Source of the DNA: Hyphomicrobiales bacterium
GTDB taxonomy: Bacteria > Pseudomonadota > Alphaproteobacteria > Rhizobiales > Rhizobiaceae
Length of the DNA: 49,195 nucleotides
Assembly: GCA_002401155.1 (NCBI GenBank)
Contig: NVSG01000004.1
Coordinates: 17,455-66,649 of the forward strand
Direction: 5' to 3'
The first letter of the stretch is position 1, and every line of letters starts with the position of its first letter. Both the position numbers and the translations under genes were made by a program. The notes under the pieces were generated by a model. The model searched no databases and was not told the origin of the DNA. It saw only the letters and a list, made by a program, of their open reading frames with translations. Shown one piece after another: positions 1-9,253 of this stretch.

Positions 1-35
1 AGACATGCATCAAAAATGTGAGGATATGCCGTGAG
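1..35 (-). repeat. Intergenic repeat, copy A (cut by the window edge)
   Basis: The conserved end of the dispersed repeat family (GAGGATATGCCGTGAG, 20-35) lies 18 bases downstream of the stop of the acetyltransferase gene at 54-560. It differs by one base from the same block in copies B and C. The rest of this copy lies outside the window or is degenerate. Confidence 0.55.
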
Positions 36-53
36 AAACAAATCTGACGAAAG

Positions 54-560
54 TCAGTCCCAAGCGTAGGCTAGTTTTACCAGAGATTCGCCATCGAAAT
101 TTTCAGAACCCTTGGCGACTGCGCGTCCACCTGCATTTTCATAAAAGCAGATCGCCTGCTCATTATCGGCCAATACCCAAACGGTAGAACCGCTAAGGCC
201 ACGACGCTGCAACTCATTGCGTGCTGCAAGAAACAGTTTCGAACCAAAGCCAACGCCTTGATATTCAGGGCGCATATAAATTTCGTAAATTTCCCCATCG
301 AAGGGTAAAGTGCTGACGCGATTATTGCCAAGGGTAGCGTAACCCGCAATATCGCCGTCAATTTCAACCACTAAAATGATGGTCGCCTTAACAATGGCAT
401 TTTTCCACCATGAGGCACCACGCCTGCGGATCATTTGCGACAGGGATTTATAAGGAACGATACCCGCATAGGCATTTTGCCAAGCAACATCATGCACATC
501 AGCGATCCCCTGTGCATCTTCGGGCTTTGCCCTTCGTATCTCGGTGGTAATCGTGCTCAT
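54..560 (-). CDS. GNAT family N-acetyltransferase
   Basis: A 168-residue protein of the GCN5-related acetyltransferase fold, which transfers an acetyl group from acetyl-CoA to an amine. The acetyl-CoA loop is visible as QGVGFG at residues 101-106, following a beta strand and the phrase EIYMRPEY that is typical of motif A. The ATG at 558-560 is preferred over an upstream in-frame start at 596, because the family begins with a stretch like TTEIRRAKPED and the longer form would cover a CtrA-like site at 575-590. The substrate cannot be told from sequence. The gene stands alone, with typA upstream on the same strand behind a terminator-like hairpin and a repeat just downstream. Confidence 0.8.
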   Translation of the reverse strand: MSTITTEIRRAKPEDAQGIADVHDVAWQNAYAGIVPYKSLSQMIRRRGASWWKNAIVKATIILVVEIDGDIAGYATLGNNRVSTLPFDGEIYEIYMRPEYQGVGFGSKLFLAARNELQRRGLSGSTVWVLADNEQAICFYENAGGRAVAKGSENFDGESLVKLAYAWD

Positions 561-574
561 GACACGACCATACG

Positions 575-590
575 TTAATAGAATGTTAAC
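575..590. promoter_or_regulatory. Possible CtrA box upstream of the acetyltransferase gene
   Basis: TTAA-N7-TTAAC matches the full CtrA consensus. It lies 15-30 bases before the preferred ATG at 560. A site of this kind is expected about once by chance in 49 kb, so the assignment is weak. Confidence 0.3.
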
Positions 591-610
591 CAACAAGAGG
601 GCACAGGCAA

Positions 611-643
611 AAAACGTGTGATACGCAAAATTTATTGCGTATC
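611..643 (-). terminator. Terminator-like hairpin after typA
   Basis: A 9-bp perfect inverted repeat (620-628 with 635-643, 6-base loop) starts 63 bases after the typA stop. On the minus strand it is followed by ACACG and a run of six T. On the plus strand it is also followed by a T-rich stretch, so it could act in both directions. Confidence 0.6.
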
Positions 644-705
644 ATTGATTTTTTTACATCACTCGATGTGGATAAGTCGGATAACCCAATCAGGGTTTAG
701 TTATC

Positions 706-2514
706 CTAATTTCCCCGTGAAGCTTTTTTACGCTCGTGACGATCCAGCAGAAATTTGCGCATACGAATCGATAAAGGGGTTACTTCTACCACTTCATCAT
801 CGTTGATATAAGAAAGCGCTTTTTCCAATGTGAGGTTCATTGGCGTGGTCAAACGCACCATGTCATCCTTGCCTGATGAACGCATATTGGTTAGCTGCTT
901 GCCTCGAAGCACATTCACTTCAAGATCATTGCCACGCGCATGTTCGCCCACAATCATACCCGCATACACTTTATCGCCGGGTGAAACGATCATTGGACCG
1001 CGGTCTTCAAGCCCAAAGATGGCAAAAGCCACCGCTTCGCCGTCACCATTGGAAAGCAGAACACCAGTACGACGGCTTGGAATATCACCGCGATAAGGTT
1101 GATACTCAAGGAATGTACGGTTGAAGATGGCTGTGCCTCTGGTATCAGACAGCAATTCAGTCAAATAGCCGATCAGGCCACGGGTTGGTGCATGGAAAAC
1201 CATTCTGGTGCGTCCACCGCCTGATGGTTTCATTTCCACCAGCTCGCCTTTACGCTCGGAAAGTTTTTTCACCACAACGCCGGAATATTCATCATCCACA
1301 TCAATGACCGCTTCTTCGATCGGTTCGATCTTATTGCCAGCCTCATCCTTTTGCATCAAAACCATAGGGCGACCAACGGTGAGTTCAAAACCCTCCCGGC
1401 GCATGGTTTCAATCAGAATTGCCAGTTGCAATTCACCGCGACCGGCAACTTCAAAGGCATCATTATCATTGCCTTCAGAAATTTTCAGCGCCACATTGCC
1501 TTCAGCTTCTTTCATCAAACGCTCGCGGATGATCCGGCTCTGCACTTTCTTGCCTTCTTTACCCGCAAGCGGACCGTTATTCACGCGGAAAGTCATGGAA
1601 AGCGTTGGCGGATCAATCGGATCGGCTTTAATCGGTTCTTTAATGCCCGGAGCAACAATCGTATCAGCAACCGTCGTTTTAGACAGACCGGCAATAGCTA
1701 CAATATCGCCGGCAGCAGCACGCTCAACCGGCTTACGCTCAAGCCCGTGAAACGCCAAAATCTGGGTAACACGGCCAGATTCAACAAGGGTGCCATCCTG
1801 CGACAGCGATTGTATTGACTGATTGGGAATAACCACTCCAGAAGTGATACGACCAGTCAAAACGCGGCCAAGATAAGGGTTGGCTTCAATCGTGGTCACC
1901 AGCATCCGGAATTCGCCTTCTTCCACAACAGGCGGCTCCACATGTTCAACCACCATATTTAGCAGCGGCCCCATATCTTCTTTCGGGCCTTCCGCATCAT
2001 CGGCCATCCAGCCTTCTTTGGCGGAACCATAAAGCACTTTAAAATCAAGCTGATCTTCAGTGGCATCCAGCGCTGCAAAGAGGTCAAACACTTCGTCCAG
2101 CACCCAATCCGGGCGGGCATCAGATTTATCGATTTTGTTGATTGCAACAATCGGTTTCAAGCCAAGACGCAGCGCTTTTTGCAGCACGAATTTTGTCTGA
2201 GGCATTGGGCCTTCAGCGGCATCCACCAACAGGATCACACCATCGACCATGTTGAGGATACGTTCAACTTCGCCGCCAAAATCGGCGTGGCCCGGAGTAT
2301 CCACGATATTGATGCGGGTTTCATTCCACAAAACGGATGTCACCTTGGCAAGAATGGTAATGCCACGTTCTCTTTCCAGATCGTTGGAATCCATCGCCCG
2401 TTCGTTCACCTGCTCGTTATCACGGAACGTGCCGGACTGACGCAGAAGAACATCAATGAGAGTAGTCTTGCCATGATCCACATGGGCAATGATTGCGATA
2501 TTACGCAAGTTCAT
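706..2514 (-). CDS. typA: Ribosome-associated translational GTPase TypA/BipA
   Basis: A 602-residue GTPase of the elongation-factor family that binds the ribosome and supports growth under stress, probably through 50S assembly. The GTPase motifs are in order: G1 HVDHGKTT (11-18), the switch stretch RERGITI (48-54), G3 DTPGH (72-76) and G4 NKID (126-129). The EF-G-like domains and the BipA-specific C-terminal part follow. The ATG at 2514 is chosen because [17 protein letters not shown] is the normal N-terminus; a longer in-frame start at 2553 would add 13 residues outside the family. Length is normal for TypA. Confidence 0.96.
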   Translation of the reverse strand: MNLRNIAIIAHVDHGKTTLIDVLLRQSGTFRDNEQVNERAMDSNDLERERGITILAKVTSVLWNETRINIVDTPGHADFGGEVERILNMVDGVILLVDAAEGPMPQTKFVLQKALRLGLKPIVAINKIDKSDARPDWVLDEVFDLFAALDATEDQLDFKVLYGSAKEGWMADDAEGPKEDMGPLLNMVVEHVEPPVVEEGEFRMLVTTIEANPYLGRVLTGRITSGVVIPNQSIQSLSQDGTLVESGRVTQILAFHGLERKPVERAAAGDIVAIAGLSKTTVADTIVAPGIKEPIKADPIDPPTLSMTFRVNNGPLAGKEGKKVQSRIIRERLMKEAEGNVALKISEGNDNDAFEVAGRGELQLAILIETMRREGFELTVGRPMVLMQKDEAGNKIEPIEEAVIDVDDEYSGVVVKKLSERKGELVEMKPSGGGRTRMVFHAPTRGLIGYLTELLSDTRGTAIFNRTFLEYQPYRGDIPSRRTGVLLSNGDGEAVAFAIFGLEDRGPMIVSPGDKVYAGMIVGEHARGNDLEVNVLRGKQLTNMRSSGKDDMVRLTTPMNLTLEKALSYINDDEVVEVTPLSIRMRKFLLDRHERKKASRGN

Positions 2515-2831
2515 AATACTAGCCTTAAGAAGAAGAGGGATACCGGCATCCATAAAACGCCGCGATTTGCGCCTCCATACAGGGTTTTTGTGAAAAACAA
2601 AAGACCAAAAGGCCGCATAGCTGCAATGTGGGTTAATATTGGGCCGTTTTCAAGGCGTTAGCCTTAAAAAATGCTCGCCACCTGTTCCCTTACTCGATTC
2701 CATCCGTATCCACCACGCCGCAGGCGGGAGCGAAGAGCGACCGGCGCTAATGCGCCGCGCCTTCGCAGGCCCGAACGATAGTGAGGATACGCCGTGAGAA
2801 CAAACAATGGCGAACAGCCTCGCCACAAGCT
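2515..2831. other. Intergenic region between argG and typA
   Basis: This gap of 317 bases holds the typA 5' region (minus strand, about 2515-2700) and repeat copy B (2725-2798). A short hairpin (GTTTTT/AAAAAC) lies near 2580-2595. I see no convincing promoter and no gene. Confidence 0.5.
2725..2798 (-). repeat. Intergenic repeat, copy B, downstream of argG
   Basis: Shares with copies C and D the CGGCGC/GCGCCG hairpin (here with a four-base loop) and, with C, the AGGCCCGAACG segment and the end block GAGGATACGCCGTGAG. It ends 33 bases from the argG stop codon. The first hairpin arm (AGCGAAGAGCG) is degenerate. Confidence 0.7.
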
Positions 2832-4055
2832 CTATCTATCGCGAGCAGCCAGTGTCCTAAGCCGCAAAGCATTCAGCTTGATAAATCCATGCGCATCTTG
2901 CTGATCATAGGCACCATGGTCATCTTCAAACGTAACCAAGTCCTCGGAATACAAAGTTTTCGGGCTTTTGCGACCGCTAACAATCACATTGCCCTTGTAA
3001 AGTTTCAGGCGAACCGTGCCCTCCACATGCTGTTGGGAATGGTCAATTGCTGCTTGCAACATTTCGCGTTCAGGTGAGAACCAAAAACCATTATAAATCA
3101 GCTCCGCGTAGCGAGGCATCAATTCATCTTTGAGGTGGGCAGCGCCACGATCAAGCGTAATTGATTCCATCGTCCGGTGGGCGGTGAGAAGGATCGTACC
3201 GCCGGGAGTTTCATAAACTCCGCGAGATTTCATACCAACAAAGCGGTTTTCCACCAGATCAAGGCGGCCAATACCGTTGTCACGGCCAAGGTCATTGAGC
3301 GCTGCAAACAAAGTCGCGGCAGACATTTCCTTGCCGTTCAAAGCAATTGGGTCGCCATTTTTGAAGCAAATCTCAATTTCAGTGGCTTTATCCGGCGCGT
3401 CTTCAGGAGAAAGAGTGCGCATATAGACGTATTCCGGCGCTTCTTCCCACGGATCTTCCAGCACTTTACCCTCAGAAGACGAATGCAGCATGTTGGCATC
3501 CACCGAAAACGGTGCTTCGCCGCGTTTGTCTTTCGGTACGGGAATCTGATGTTTTTCAGCAAAATCAATCAAATCGGTGCGGGATTTCAAATCCCATTCC
3601 CGCCAAGGCGCAATCACCTTGATTTTCGGGTCAAGCGCATAGGCAGCGAGTTCAAAGCGAACCTGATCATTGCCCTTGCCGGTGGCACCGTGAGCAATCG
3701 CATCTGCGCCAGTTTCGTGGGCAATCTCAATCAAACGCTTGGAAATCAGAGGCCGGGCAATCGAAGTACCCAGCAGATAGACCCCTTCATAGGCCGCATT
3801 GGCGCGAAACATCGGGAATACGAAATCGGAAATGAATTCTTCGCGCAGATCATCGACATAAATCTCTTTAATGCCCAGAAGTTCAGCCTTTTTACGCGCT
3901 GGCTCAAGCTCTTCGCCCTGCCCAAGATCAGCAGTGAAGGTTACCACTTCTGCATCATATTCCGTTTTCAACCATTTCAGAATGATGGACGTATCGAGGC
4001 CACCTGAATAGGCCAGAACAATCTTGTTTATGTCTTTTTTATCGTGCGCGGTCAT
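2832..4055 (-). CDS. argG: Argininosuccinate synthase
   Basis: Joins citrulline and aspartate with ATP to give argininosuccinate, the penultimate step of arginine synthesis, in the cytosol. The N-terminal ATP-pyrophosphatase motif [10 protein letters not shown] is at residues 14-23, and the family stretch [15 protein letters not shown] is present in mid protein. The ATG at 4055 gives 407 residues, the usual length in this group, and has AGGA eight bases upstream; a second in-frame ATG at 4070 lies ahead of that ribosome site and is less likely. The gene is divergent from the LysE-type exporter and is followed by repeat copy B. Confidence 0.97.
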   Translation of the reverse strand: MTAHDKKDINKIVLAYSGGLDTSIILKWLKTEYDAEVVTFTADLGQGEELEPARKKAELLGIKEIYVDDLREEFISDFVFPMFRANAAYEGVYLLGTSIARPLISKRLIEIAHETGADAIAHGATGKGNDQVRFELAAYALDPKIKVIAPWREWDLKSRTDLIDFAEKHQIPVPKDKRGEAPFSVDANMLHSSSEGKVLEDPWEEAPEYVYMRTLSPEDAPDKATEIEICFKNGDPIALNGKEMSAATLFAALNDLGRDNGIGRLDLVENRFVGMKSRGVYETPGGTILLTAHRTMESITLDRGAAHLKDELMPRYAELIYNGFWFSPEREMLQAAIDHSQQHVEGTVRLKLYKGNVIVSGRKSPKTLYSEDLVTFEDDHGAYDQQDAHGFIKLNALRLRTLAARDR

Positions 4056-4158
4056 ATGATATTCCTGCATAGTTGGGCTTAGGTTTTGCCCCTTAACCCT
4101 TTGAGAATAGACGCTCCATTCCCAACTGTTGAATTTGGCGGCACTCTAGCTGGAATCC

Positions 4159-4189
4159 TTGACGGTTCAAGTAGCCAAATTGCTATTTT
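4159..4189 (+). promoter_or_regulatory. Possible promoter of the LysE-type exporter gene
   Basis: TTGACG at 4159-4164 is followed after 18 bases by CTATTT at 4183-4188. The -35 element is good and the -10 is weak. It lies about 60 bases upstream of the chosen ATG at 4246 and supports that start over longer readings. Confidence 0.35.
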
Positions 4190-4245
4190 TGAGTAATGAT
4201 GAAACGCAACCAAACTTAGCGGCAAATTTAGCAGAAAGCACAATA

Positions 4246-4887
4246 ATGGAATTTCTTCCTTCTCTTTCAGTCACTGCCGCCTTCACCATCGCGGCAATCT
4301 TGCTGATTTTCACCCCGGGGCCCGACATGACGCTATTTCTGGGACGCACCTTATCGCAAGGAAAAGCCAGCGGTATGGCCTCCATGCTGGGCGCAACTGC
4401 CGGTGTGTTCATTCACACCACATTGGCAGCCCTTGGTATTTCCGCCCTGATTGCCGCTTCCCCCGCCGCGTTTAACATATTGCGGATCGTCGGCGCGCTC
4501 TATCTGGCATGGCTGGCGTTTCAAGCGATACGGACCGGAACAAGTTTTGAACTCAAGAGTAAAAAAGAAAAACCAACAAGTCTGTTTTCCAACTGGATGA
4601 TGGGCATTGGCATTAATCTGCTCAATCCAAAAATCGTCCTGTTTTTCATAACCTTCCTGCCGCAATTCGTATCGGTCAGCGAGGCTCACGCGGCTGGGAA
4701 AATGTTATTTCTCGGTGCATATTTTGCTGTGCTTGCCACCATATTTGGCGCAATCATTATTCTTTTGGTGGATCGTTACACCACAACCATAAAACAAAAT
4801 CCGAAAGCCATCCGTATTATCGATTATGTCTTTGCCGGAGTTTTCGGGGCTTTTGCTGTAAAAATATTATTGTCAGAACGGGCCTAG
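4246..4887 (+). CDS. LysE/RhtB family translocator
   Basis: A 213-residue inner-membrane exporter of the LysE/RhtB family, whose members pump out amino acids such as lysine, threonine or homoserine lactones. Hydrophobic segments cover most of the protein, and the family signature FTPGPDMTLFLGRTLSQG is near residues 24-41, followed by GxxAGVFIHT. A second typical stretch, NLLNPKIVLFF, is in the middle. The ATG at 4246 removes a non-hydrophobic extension that has no family counterpart. The stop codon overlaps that of the convergent gene. Position next to argG does not prove that arginine is the substrate. Confidence 0.85.
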   Translation: MEFLPSLSVTAAFTIAAILLIFTPGPDMTLFLGRTLSQGKASGMASMLGATAGVFIHTTLAALGISALIAASPAAFNILRIVGALYLAWLAFQAIRTGTSFELKSKKEKPTSLFSNWMMGIGINLLNPKIVLFFITFLPQFVSVSEAHAAGKMLFLGAYFAVLATIFGAIIILLVDRYTTTIKQNPKAIRIIDYVFAGVFGAFAVKILLSERA

Positions 4888-5357
4888 GCCGCCAGCTCCG
4901 CTGGTTTATCCATCCATGCACCGGCCTTGCGTCCGGCAAAAACCCAATAAACAAAGCCGGCAATAAAGCCGGTTGCAAGCAGGATAATAAGCGTGTTTTC
5001 GCTCAATTTCTGATCACCACCGATTGTAGAACTCATAACGCCAACAACAAATAAGGCGTTAAGACCTCCAAGCAGCAAATTAGCTATCATCCCACGCCAA
5101 CGCATCAATTCAGCAATCGCAATAACAATCATCGCCGGAAAAAAGGCCATGGCTCCCACATGGAGCCCCATATAGATACCAACCATGAATATGGAAACAC
5201 CTTCAATACTGGTGCGCGGGTCTACATCGGCAAAGAATTCAGCAAAATATTCAGACACCAGCCCAAACGATAAAAACATCCCCGCAGCAATCACCGCAAA
5301 GGTGAATCCAATCAGGATCATTATTATCCGAAGGATCAAATCGCCGAAAAGTCTCAT
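4884..5357 (-). CDS. Membrane protein of unknown function, coupled to rlmN
   Basis: A 157-residue protein with about four hydrophobic segments (roughly 8-32, 52-84, 90-110 and 122-142). I do not recognise a named family. Its ATG overlaps the rlmN stop by four bases (ATGA, 5354-5357), so it is probably made by translational coupling. At the other end its stop codon overlaps the stop of the convergent LysE-type gene in the palindrome CCTAGG. No catalytic motif is visible; a small integral membrane protein is all that can be claimed. Confidence 0.7.
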   Translation of the reverse strand: MRLFGDLILRIIMILIGFTFAVIAAGMFLSFGLVSEYFAEFFADVDPRTSIEGVSIFMVGIYMGLHVGAMAFFPAMIVIAIAELMRWRGMIANLLLGGLNALFVVGVMSSTIGGDQKLSENTLIILLATGFIAGFVYWVFAGRKAGAWMDKPAELAA

Positions 5358-6595
5358 TCGTCCCCATGCCCCGAAACCATCGCAGCCATAGCCAGACGCT
5401 CGCGTGCTTTCATTTTTTCAGACTCAGATTTCAACTGCCCGCAAGCAGCCATGATATCGCTACCGCGTGGCCGTCTGATGGGTGAAGCATAGCCACAGGC
5501 GTTGATAAAATCGGCAAACTTCTCGATTTGGTCCCAATCCGAACATTCATGTTCCGAACCCGGCCATGGGTTGAACGGTATCAAATTGATCTTGGCCGGA
5601 ATACCTTTAAGCAAACGTGCCAACTCTTTTGCATCGTTCAGACTGTCATTGACGCCCTTGAGCATCACATATTCAAAGGTGATACGGCGCGCATTATTGA
5701 TGCCAGGATAATTACGGCAAGCATCAAGCAATTCTTTCAGCGGATATTTCTTATTAATCGGCACCAATTCGTTGCGTAATTCATCATTGACCGCATGCAG
5801 CGATATCGCCAGCGCCACGCCAATTTCTTCGCCGGTCCGGTAAATTCCCGGCACTACACCGGAAGTCGAAAGAGTGATACGGCGTTTGGAAAGGGCAATA
5901 CCATCGGAATCTGATGCAATCAGCAGAGCACTTTTCACATTCTCGAAATTATAAAGCGGCTCCCCCATGCCCATCATCACAATGTTGGAAACCAGCCGCA
6001 CCCGTTCCGGAGCAATGCCTCCTTGCGGGGTATCACGGTCTGGAAAATCTCCCAGACGGTCCTTTGCCACCAGCAATTGCGCCAAAATTTCTTCGGACGT
6101 GAGATTGCGCACCATGCGCTGGGTGCCAGTATGGCAGAATGTGCAGGTTAACGTGCAGCCAACCTGACTGGAAATACAAAGCGTGCCGCGATTTTTTTCA
6201 GGGATATAGACCGTTTCGATATCAACCGGTTTTCCAGCGCCTCTGGCCGGAAACCGCATCAGCCATTTTCTGGTGCCGTCTTTGGAAATTTGTTCTTCAA
6301 CGATCTCAGGCCGGGCGATAGAGAAGCTTTCTTCAAGCATCTCCCGCAAAACCTTCGAGATATTAGCCATCAACGCAAAATCAGAAACCCCGCGCACATA
6401 GAGCCAGTGCCAGATTTGCGATGTTCGCATTTTCGCCTGTTTTTCGGGAACACCGATTTCAATCAGCACCAGCCGCATCTCTTCGCGGGAAAGCCCGATC
6501 AACGGCTTTTTCTGTTCGTCCATAAACGAGGCGCCGGCAGAAGCCGAAAGCGCTGCGCGTTTATCACGATCACTAAGGTCCAGTGAAACAACCAT
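5354..6595 (-). CDS. rlmN: Dual-specificity rRNA/tRNA adenine-C2 methyltransferase RlmN
   Basis: A radical-SAM enzyme that methylates C2 of adenine 2503 in 23S rRNA and adenine 37 in several tRNAs. The iron-sulfur ligands form the RlmN pattern C147-x3-C151-x2-C154. The further conserved cysteine C140 is in [10 protein letters not shown], and the catalytic C-terminal cysteine is in IMAACGQ. The 413-residue reading is usual for the group. The first 24 residues are weakly conserved and there is no clear ribosome site, so a start at M25 (6523) is also possible. Downstream it overlaps a small membrane protein gene; the argG-rlmN-ialB neighbourhood is common in Hyphomicrobiales. Confidence 0.95.
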   Translation of the reverse strand: MVVSLDLSDRDKRAALSASAGASFMDEQKKPLIGLSREEMRLVLIEIGVPEKQAKMRTSQIWHWLYVRGVSDFALMANISKVLREMLEESFSIARPEIVEEQISKDGTRKWLMRFPARGAGKPVDIETVYIPEKNRGTLCISSQVGCTLTCTFCHTGTQRMVRNLTSEEILAQLLVAKDRLGDFPDRDTPQGGIAPERVRLVSNIVMMGMGEPLYNFENVKSALLIASDSDGIALSKRRITLSTSGVVPGIYRTGEEIGVALAISLHAVNDELRNELVPINKKYPLKELLDACRNYPGINNARRITFEYVMLKGVNDSLNDAKELARLLKGIPAKINLIPFNPWPGSEHECSDWDQIEKFADFINACGYASPIRRPRGSDIMAACGQLKSESEKMKARERLAMAAMVSGHGDE

Positions 6596-6679
6596 TGGAG
6601 AGCTAAATATCCAGTTAAAACAGTTCAGGCCGCGCTAGTAGCACGGCCCAAGATAAAAAGCATCAAATTTCAGAGCTAT

Positions 6680-6784
6680 CGTTCAAGGCGGCGAGGAGCC
6701 GCCCGGCGCTAGCTGCGCCGCGTATGCACAGGCCCGAACGTCATGTCGAAGACGTGCCCAAGAATGTTGAGGATACGCCGTGAG
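6680..6784 (-). repeat. Intergenic repeat, copy C, downstream of ialB
   Basis: The fullest copy. It has a hairpin GGCGGC-GAGGA-GCCGCC, a second hairpin CGGCGC-TAGCT-GCGCCG, the segment AGGCCCGAACG, a further inverted repeat ACGTC/GACGT and the end block GAGGATACGCCGTGAG. It ends 17 bases from the ialB stop codon. Confidence 0.8.
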
Positions 6785-6801
6785 CCAAGCAACTTAACGC
6801 C

Positions 6802-7317
6802 TCATTTACAGTTTCTAATCTCTTTAATCGAGGCCGTGACGCCGGAAAGAGAATAGGCATATCTGGTTTGGGTTCCGCGGCGCGATTGGGCAATCACCGA
6901 CATGGAGCGCCCTGCCCGCATAGCATTTACCACTGATTGCTCCTCGGCAGGATTCTTCATCCATGCATTGGCACCCTTGGTAAACATGTCGAATTTCTTA
7001 CCGTCAATATCGACCACAACCTTGGAATCTGCCTTGAAGGGATAACCAACCCGAAATTGCGGCTCCAATGAAACATTTTGGCCCGGATGCTGGGAAAGCA
7101 TGAAGAACACATCTCCATGATCCCTGTCCGAGGGCTCTTTTTGGGTCGGAATAGACAAGACGTAACACACCTTGCCGGATGAACCTGTGTGGCTATAAGC
7201 ACCCCACGCATTAAACTGTTTGATGCGCGTGGGCGCCTGAGCAAATGCACCAATCGGAAGAGAGGCGCTCAGCGTCATGCCAATGACTGCCGATACCATG
7301 ATTTGTTTTACATTCAT
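6802..7317 (-). CDS. Invasion-associated locus B (IalB) family periplasmic protein
   Basis: A 171-residue exported protein. The first 25 residues form a signal peptide (MNVKQIMVSAVIG...GAFAQA) with a likely cleavage after AQA. The mature part has the IalB-family layout: an early WGAYSHTG-like phrase, VCYVLS, and a single late cysteine in IRNC. Family members are periplasmic, were first described as invasion factors in Bartonella, and are widespread in free-living Hyphomicrobiales with unknown biochemical role. The ATG at 7317 is chosen because it starts the signal peptide; the longer reading adds a hydrophilic stretch with no counterpart. Confidence 0.85.
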   Translation of the reverse strand: MNVKQIMVSAVIGMTLSASLPIGAFAQAPTRIKQFNAWGAYSHTGSSGKVCYVLSIPTQKEPSDRDHGDVFFMLSQHPGQNVSLEPQFRVGYPFKADSKVVVDIDGKKFDMFTKGANAWMKNPAEEQSVVNAMRAGRSMSVIAQSRRGTQTRYAYSLSGVTASIKEIRNCK

Positions 7318-7596
7318 TTTATTCTGCCAGTTGCTTGTCAGTTTATGTTTCTGCCCGGAGCCGATTTCATCTCCCGCCTGCAGCATTTCGCGGCAAAGGC
7401 AGATCATTGATGAAGTCGACATAATCCTTCACGAGACTATGCTTTATTTCGCGTTACCAAATCTTAAACAATTTTACAAAAAAACGTCGCCTATATTCGA
7501 TAAAACGCACATTTTTCGCCTATTTCCAATAAAACTGGCCCCATTTAGCAATTTTACCCTAAAAAACGGCAAAGTTTTGACGAAAGAAAAATCACT
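7318..7596. other. Intergenic region upstream of ialB
   Basis: About 280 bases, AT-rich over 7440-7580, between the ialB start and the stop of the RNA methyltransferase gene. It probably holds the ialB promoter on the minus strand, but I cannot pick a convincing -35/-10 pair. No gene or hairpin stands out. Confidence 0.4.
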
Positions 7597-8181
7597 TCAG
7601 TTCCGGGTTTTTTCTCCACGCCCCGGACGATCTTTTCTTGTACCGATTCTCGTCCCGCCGGAATAAAGTGGTTTTCCATGCACATGCTGTTGGAGTTCTT
7701 CACTTGGCCCGCCAGTCATTACCGGACGTTCGGCAAAGCGACCCATGGAGCGCATCCGGTCATACATCACCACCGCACCGGCCATCGCCACATTGATGCA
7801 ATAATCCATCGGAATTTTGATGATAAATTCGCATTGCGCCATCATTTCAGGCGAAAGCGAGCCACCCTCCGGCCCAAGCACATAGGCAGCCTTTGAAGGA
7901 TGACGGAAACTGGGTAGATCAATTGCATCTTCCGTCAATTCAATACCAACCAGCCGGCAATCATCCGGCAGGCGCATTTCTTCAACACTGTCATAGGAAT
8001 ACCAAGGCAGATGATCTTTGGAGCGATTTGTATCCGAGCTCGGCCGACCAATTTCCTTGGTAGCAGCGACAGTAAAAATGAAGCTGGCCCCAAACCCGTG
8101 GGAAGAGCGGGCAAGATTACCAAAATTCATCGGTTTTGAAATACCCTCAACCCCGATGCCAAAATATCCACGGCTTGCCAA
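7597..8181 (-). CDS. SpoU/TrmH family RNA 2'-O-methyltransferase
   Basis: A 194-residue SPOUT-class methyltransferase that puts a methyl group on ribose of tRNA or rRNA. The three motifs are visible: NFGNLARSSHGFGA (motif 1), LGPEGGSLS (motif 2) and IPMDYCINVAMAGAVVMYDR (motif 3), which build the knotted SAM site. The start is a TTG at 8179-8181 preceded by AGGA at eight bases; no ATG lies upstream of motif 1. The tail after residue 160 is basic and low in conservation. The exact target nucleotide cannot be deduced. Confidence 0.88.
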   Translation of the reverse strand: MASRGYFGIGVEGISKPMNFGNLARSSHGFGASFIFTVAATKEIGRPSSDTNRSKDHLPWYSYDSVEEMRLPDDCRLVGIELTEDAIDLPSFRHPSKAAYVLGPEGGSLSPEMMAQCEFIIKIPMDYCINVAMAGAVVMYDRMRSMGRFAERPVMTGGPSEELQQHVHGKPLYSGGTRIGTRKDRPGRGEKTRN

Positions 8182-8240
8182 AATCTAATTCCTGTTTTTA
8201 AAAAGTTCGGGCAATCCATAATAGGTCGTAACAATAAAGT

Positions 8241-8666
8241 CTATTCGCGACTATCAGACTTTGTATCAGGCCCAGCATTAGACGTTGGCTCATCTTGCTC
8301 CATACGGATGATAGCATCCTTCGCCGCCAGAAAGTGGCGCTCCTGCAGATTGCCTTTAATGGTCGAAAAAGCCGCTGTTAAAACAGCAATATCATCGGTA
8401 AAACCAACGCCTGCCAGAAAATCAGGTATCAAATCAAGAGGCATCACAAAATAGGCAAGCGCTGCCAGCAAGATTCCGCGGGCCTTGGCAGGGGTACGGG
8501 GATCAAGCGCACAATAGTAACCAGCGATCACCTCTTTCAAAAACGGCAAGCGACTGGCTGCTCTTTTCAGAGTTTTCCAAAATCCCTTGCGGACACGCTT
8601 TTCCCGCGACTCATTTTTCACAACGTCGCCGGGCATTAAAATCTGGCCGTAAAGTATCTTGTTCAT
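8241..8666 (-). CDS. YkvA family (DUF1232) protein
   Basis: A protein of about 141 residues with the DUF1232 core LLAALAYFVMPLDLIPDFLAGVGFTDD near residues 65-92, a hydrophobic segment ending in the family phrase P-x-D-L-I-P-D-F. Function is unknown; members are small membrane-associated proteins. The ATG at 8666 is chosen because GGAG lies six bases upstream; an in-frame GTG at 8678 and another ATG just before are alternatives. It stands between thpR and the TrmH-type gene, all on the minus strand. Confidence 0.85.
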   Translation of the reverse strand: MNKILYGQILMPGDVVKNESREKRVRKGFWKTLKRAASRLPFLKEVIAGYYCALDPRTPAKARGILLAALAYFVMPLDLIPDFLAGVGFTDDIAVLTAAFSTIKGNLQERHFLAAKDAIIRMEQDEPTSNAGPDTKSDSRE

Positions 8667-8721
8667 CATGCTCTCCACCCATAAAACTGGGCATTCAGCG
8701 CCGATAATTCAAGCCAAAGGC

Positions 8722-9252
8722 CTAAAACTTGAAGGTTTCCTCAGCCACATAAGGACCGCCACCAATGGAACTTTTGGCGGAAAAAAGCACAAATTCGTTG
8801 ATTTTAAAGGGCGGCGATGAATATCCCACATGGGACGACAAAAACCCGGCAATATCCCCGCGCCGCGCCTGACTTGTCCGGGCAACCGTAATGTGGGGAA
8901 CATATTTGCGGGCATCGATGGATATTCCAATCTGCCGAAGCAGGGTATCCTGACTGCGCTGCAATTGCGAAAGCGCTTCATTGGCTTCGATCTTGGCAAA
9001 AAGCGCCCGTGGCTTTTTACTGCCAAAACTATCAAAGCCTGTAATTTTCAACGTAAATTCAGAACAACGAACGGTTTCAAGCGCCGTAACCACTTTCTGA
9101 GCTGCCCCCTCATCGACATCGCCAATGAAGCTCAATGTCACATGATAATCCTCTGGTTCAATCCACCGCGCACCAGCAATCCCCCCGCGCAAGAATGACA
9201 GACTGGTAGCAAGGTCGCCCGGTATTTTCAGCCCGGTAAACAGTCTGGGCAT
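8722..9252 (-). CDS. thpR: RNA 2',3'-cyclic phosphodiesterase (LigT/ThpR)
   Basis: A 176-residue member of the 2H phosphoesterase family, which opens 2',3'-cyclic phosphates on RNA ends to 2'-phosphates. The two catalytic HxT motifs are H37-V-T39 (in DYHVTLSFIG) and H120-I-T122 (in YVPHITVAR), as expected for the two-fold fold. The ATG at 9252 has GGAG seven bases before it. It follows the SGNH hydrolase gene after one base (TGAtATG), so the two are probably translated together. Confidence 0.92.
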   Translation of the reverse strand: MPRLFTGLKIPGDLATSLSFLRGGIAGARWIEPEDYHVTLSFIGDVDEGAAQKVVTALETVRCSEFTLKITGFDSFGSKKPRALFAKIEANEALSQLQRSQDTLLRQIGISIDARKYVPHITVARTSQARRGDIAGFLSSHVGYSSPPFKINEFVLFSAKSSIGGGPYVAEETFKF

Positions 9253-9253
9253 A

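Noticed and set aside
54..596. Longer start of the acetyltransferase gene at 596
   Set aside because: The extra 12 residues have no family counterpart and would overlap a regulatory-type site.
667..675. Perfect DnaA box (TTATCCACA on the minus strand) downstream of typA
   Set aside because: A single isolated box far from the origin; it probably arises by chance.
3177..4007. Plus-strand open frame of 276 codons opposite argG
   Set aside because: Shadow of the argG codon pattern; Phe/Arg/Asn-rich composition without any motif.
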